From the NCBI GenBank assembly GCA_008501785.1, contig QQUD01000738.1:1-5725 (forward strand): a DNA stretch of 5,725 nt. The letters are read 5' to 3'. The translations under genes were made by a program, and so were the position numbers. How positions within the stretch are numbered: the stretch's first letter is position 1; every line of letters starts with the position of its first letter. The notes beneath the pieces are model-generated. The model saw only the letters and a program-made list of their open reading frames with translations. It did no database searches and was not told the origin of the DNA. Of the stretch, positions 4,622 to 5,725 are shown in pieces. Source of the stretch: Chloroflexota bacterium (GTDB lineage: Bacteria; Chloroflexota; Anaerolineae; Promineifilales; Promineifilaceae).

Positions 4622-5125
4622 TTAAAGTGCAAAAAGTAGAACAAGCAGCATCGCAGAGGCCAAACTCGCAAAACCTGTCCGAATTCGGTTCCAATAATTC
4701 CAACGCGGTTCAAAATCCATGCGGGCATTCTTGTGCGCCCGTTCACCCACCTGATCAACTTCTACACGTTGTAGCTGATTGTTTAATGGCACGTTGATGG
4801 TCACAGTTGGTAACTGCACACCGAATAAATAAACGGCCGTTGCCACAATCATCAGCACAAGTTCAACACCACTTAATTGCCCGAAGGATAAAACGGCCGT
4901 TGCCAACATCGCCACCACAGAACCAACCCAAACCAGCATAAACAAAGGCTGATTATTTTGAATCACGCCATCTATCACCTGAAAGGCACGAATAAACTCA
5001 CGGTCATCCAGCAGCTTGATACCAGGCATCGTCACAATTGAAAAAGCAAATAACAGGCCAGCTACCAGCGCACTCAACAGTGTCGCCAAGATTAAAATAA
5101 GTGGAAAAATAGTTGTCGTTAACAT
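4622..5125 (-). CDS. DUF1772 / anthrone-oxygenase-like membrane protein
   Basis: ATG at 5125 has GAGGAG at 5134-5139 with an 8-nt spacer. The 167-aa product has four membrane helices, at about 7-30, 60-81, 86-106 and 150-166, with the usual family length. Known DUF1772 (Pfam PF08592) landmarks are present: FAFSIVTMPGI after helix 1, the I/V-NVPLNNQLQ motif at about 110-119 after helix 3, and the segment RMDFEPRWNYWNRIRT at about 135-150 before the last helix. In fungi, relatives oxidise anthrones, but most bacterial members have no assigned reaction. Two AACGGCCGTT palindromes (4832-4841, 4892-4901), exactly 60 bp apart, encode A-T-A-V in helices 3 and 2. A decayed partial copy of this gene's 3' part sits beyond the flavodoxin (3763-3812). 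It follows the 137-aa membrane protein after 80 nt holding a hairpin. Confidence 0.88.
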   Translation of the reverse strand: MLTTTIFPLILILATLLSALVAGLLFAFSIVTMPGIKLLDDREFIRAFQVIDGVIQNNQPLFMLVWVGSVVAMLATAVLSFGQLSGVELVLMIVATAVYLFGVQLPTVTINVPLNNQLQRVEVDQVGERAHKNARMDFEPRWNYWNRIRTGFASLASAMLLVLLFAL

Positions 5126-5151
5126 CAGATAATCTCCTCGTATGATAGGTA

Positions 5152-5172
5152 GACCAGATTACCAATCCGGTC
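5152..5172. promoter_or_regulatory. Imperfect inverted repeat in the DUF1772 leader
   Basis: GACCAGATT (5152-5160) pairs with AATCCGGTC (5164-5172) across a 3-nt loop, with one mismatch at 5156/5168. It lies 12 nt upstream of the DUF1772 SD and about 30 nt after the previous gene's stop. An operator, a weak terminator or a copy of a palindromic repeat are all possible; its shape (GATT-3-AATC core) resembles the hairpin at 1923-1943. Confidence 0.45.
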
Positions 5173-5205
5173 ACCGAATTTCATTCCTTTGTTACAGTTT
5201 TGACT

Positions 5206-5619
5206 TTAATTTAATCGTGAAGCCGCAACCAGCAGGCTGGCAACCGTCAACACCAACGCGAGAGGGCTAAAGAGAAACCGTTCCACATTACTCAAAGAGG
5301 CAAGATTGCCCAGCGTGTTGACTGCCATATACCCAGTCACGATCCAGGCGCTTACTCGCACCCATGTGGGGGTTGGCATCGCCCCGACTAAACCAGCGCG
5401 GTAACGTATGATGTAAATAAAAAATCCCAACACCATCACCGCTACTAGACTGCCAATGCGTAAGGCAGGGGTTAACTCTGTTTGCCGTCCGCCCCAGAAC
5501 ATCGAAACTGGCAAGATACCGGCGGCCAGCAGAAGCTGCACACCGATGAAGAGGGCAAACAGAGCAGTGGCTATATTTGCAGTTGTCTGTACAAAATCGG
5601 TTTTTGATAAGTAAGTCAT
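5206..5619 (-). CDS. Conserved four-helix membrane protein of unknown function
   Basis: ATG at 5619 has GAGGAG at 5628-5633 with an 8-nt spacer; an in-frame ATG at 5712 would read through a hairpin and is not preferred. The 137-aa product has hydrophobic helices at about 15-38, 54-71, 87-106 and 115-133, short loops and a basic loop RYRAG (72-76). The segment VNTLGNLASLSNVERFLFSPLALVL (about 100-124) resembles a widely occurring unnamed membrane protein family that I recall only as a conserved hypothetical. I know no function for it. It heads the visible series and probably shares a transcript with the DUF1772 gene 80 nt further on. Confidence 0.8.
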   Translation of the reverse strand: MTYLSKTDFVQTTANIATALFALFIGVQLLLAAGILPVSMFWGGRQTELTPALRIGSLVAVMVLGFFIYIIRYRAGLVGAMPTPTWVRVSAWIVTGYMAVNTLGNLASLSNVERFLFSPLALVLTVASLLVAASRLN

Positions 5620-5636
5620 TTTATTTTCTCCTCTTG

Positions 5637-5667
5637 TTTCCCCGAAAACTCCGCGTTGCCGGGGAAA
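5637..5667 (-). promoter_or_regulatory. Hairpin immediately before the SD of the 137-aa protein gene
   Basis: TTTCCCCG (5637-5644) pairs perfectly with CGGGGAAA (5660-5667), 8 bp with a 15-nt loop, ending 3 nt from the GAGGAG ribosome site. In the leader RNA it could hide or expose the SD, or protect the 5' end. The promoter should lie around 5670-5725; TTGTGT and TAGCTT at 17-nt spacing is a weak candidate only. Confidence 0.45.
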
Positions 5668-5725
5668 TATTGATTTTTTAGTAAAGCTATTAGTGCATAA
5701 AGGAATACACAATCACCGTCTCACA

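Noticed and set aside
4407..4703. 98-codon minus-strand frame containing a repeated VDSPCRGV peptide
   Set aside because: It overlaps the DUF1772 3' end and reads through the palindromic repeat; the repeated peptide is just the 27-bp direct repeat translated.

Overview
The window is 5.7 kb of bacterial DNA with every recognisable gene on the minus strand. Read in the direction of transcription (high to low coordinates) the order is: a 137-aa four-helix membrane protein (5619-5206), a DUF1772/anthrone-oxygenase-like membrane protein (5125-4622), a HemG-like flavodoxin (4404-3799), a membrane-anchored alpha/beta hydrolase (3575-2598), a six-helix membrane protein resembling DUF7010 (2559-1963), an exported serine hydrolase of the beta-lactamase/PBP4*-like family with a C-terminal membrane domain (1900-395), and the start of another membrane protein, possibly a CPBP-type protease, which runs off the left edge (176-1). 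Most starts are set by good Shine-Dalgarno sequences; two are less certain.

The source is probably an environmental Gram-negative-type or Chloroflexota-like bacterium. This is inference: the intergenic repeats (TGTAGGGGCG palindromes, TGTCATTTCGAG palindromes, CACAGATT iterations) and the coding palindrome AACGGCCGTT recall what I remember of Anaerolineae-type metagenomic genomes. No rRNA, tRNA or marker gene is present to prove it. No transposase, integrase, CRISPR array, tRNA or restriction gene is visible.

Four genes (alpha/beta hydrolase and DUF7010-like, then the serine hydrolase; separately the 137-aa protein and DUF1772) could form short transcription units. The gaps of 217 and 223 nt around the flavodoxin carry repeats and suggest unit boundaries. 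No pathway ties the genes together. The common theme is the cell envelope: six of seven products are membrane or exported proteins, and the flavodoxin family usually works on a membrane quinone pool.

The most unusual content is not the genes. (1) The 10-bp perfect palindrome AACGGCCGTT occurs seven times, always inside genes and always in the same reading frame (encoding Thr-Ala-Val), and only in three of the genes. (2) The 3' end of the flavodoxin gene merges with a 50-bp decayed copy of the 3' part of the neighbouring DUF1772 gene, whose 4-nt deletion coincides with the flavodoxin stop codon. (3) Nearly every intergenic gap over 60 nt has its own palindromic element, including a pair of mutually exclusive hairpins at 1923-1959 and a composite element with a perfect 27-bp direct repeat at 4459-4593. 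(4) A possible 17-residue leader peptide is coupled through ATGA to the alpha/beta hydrolase.
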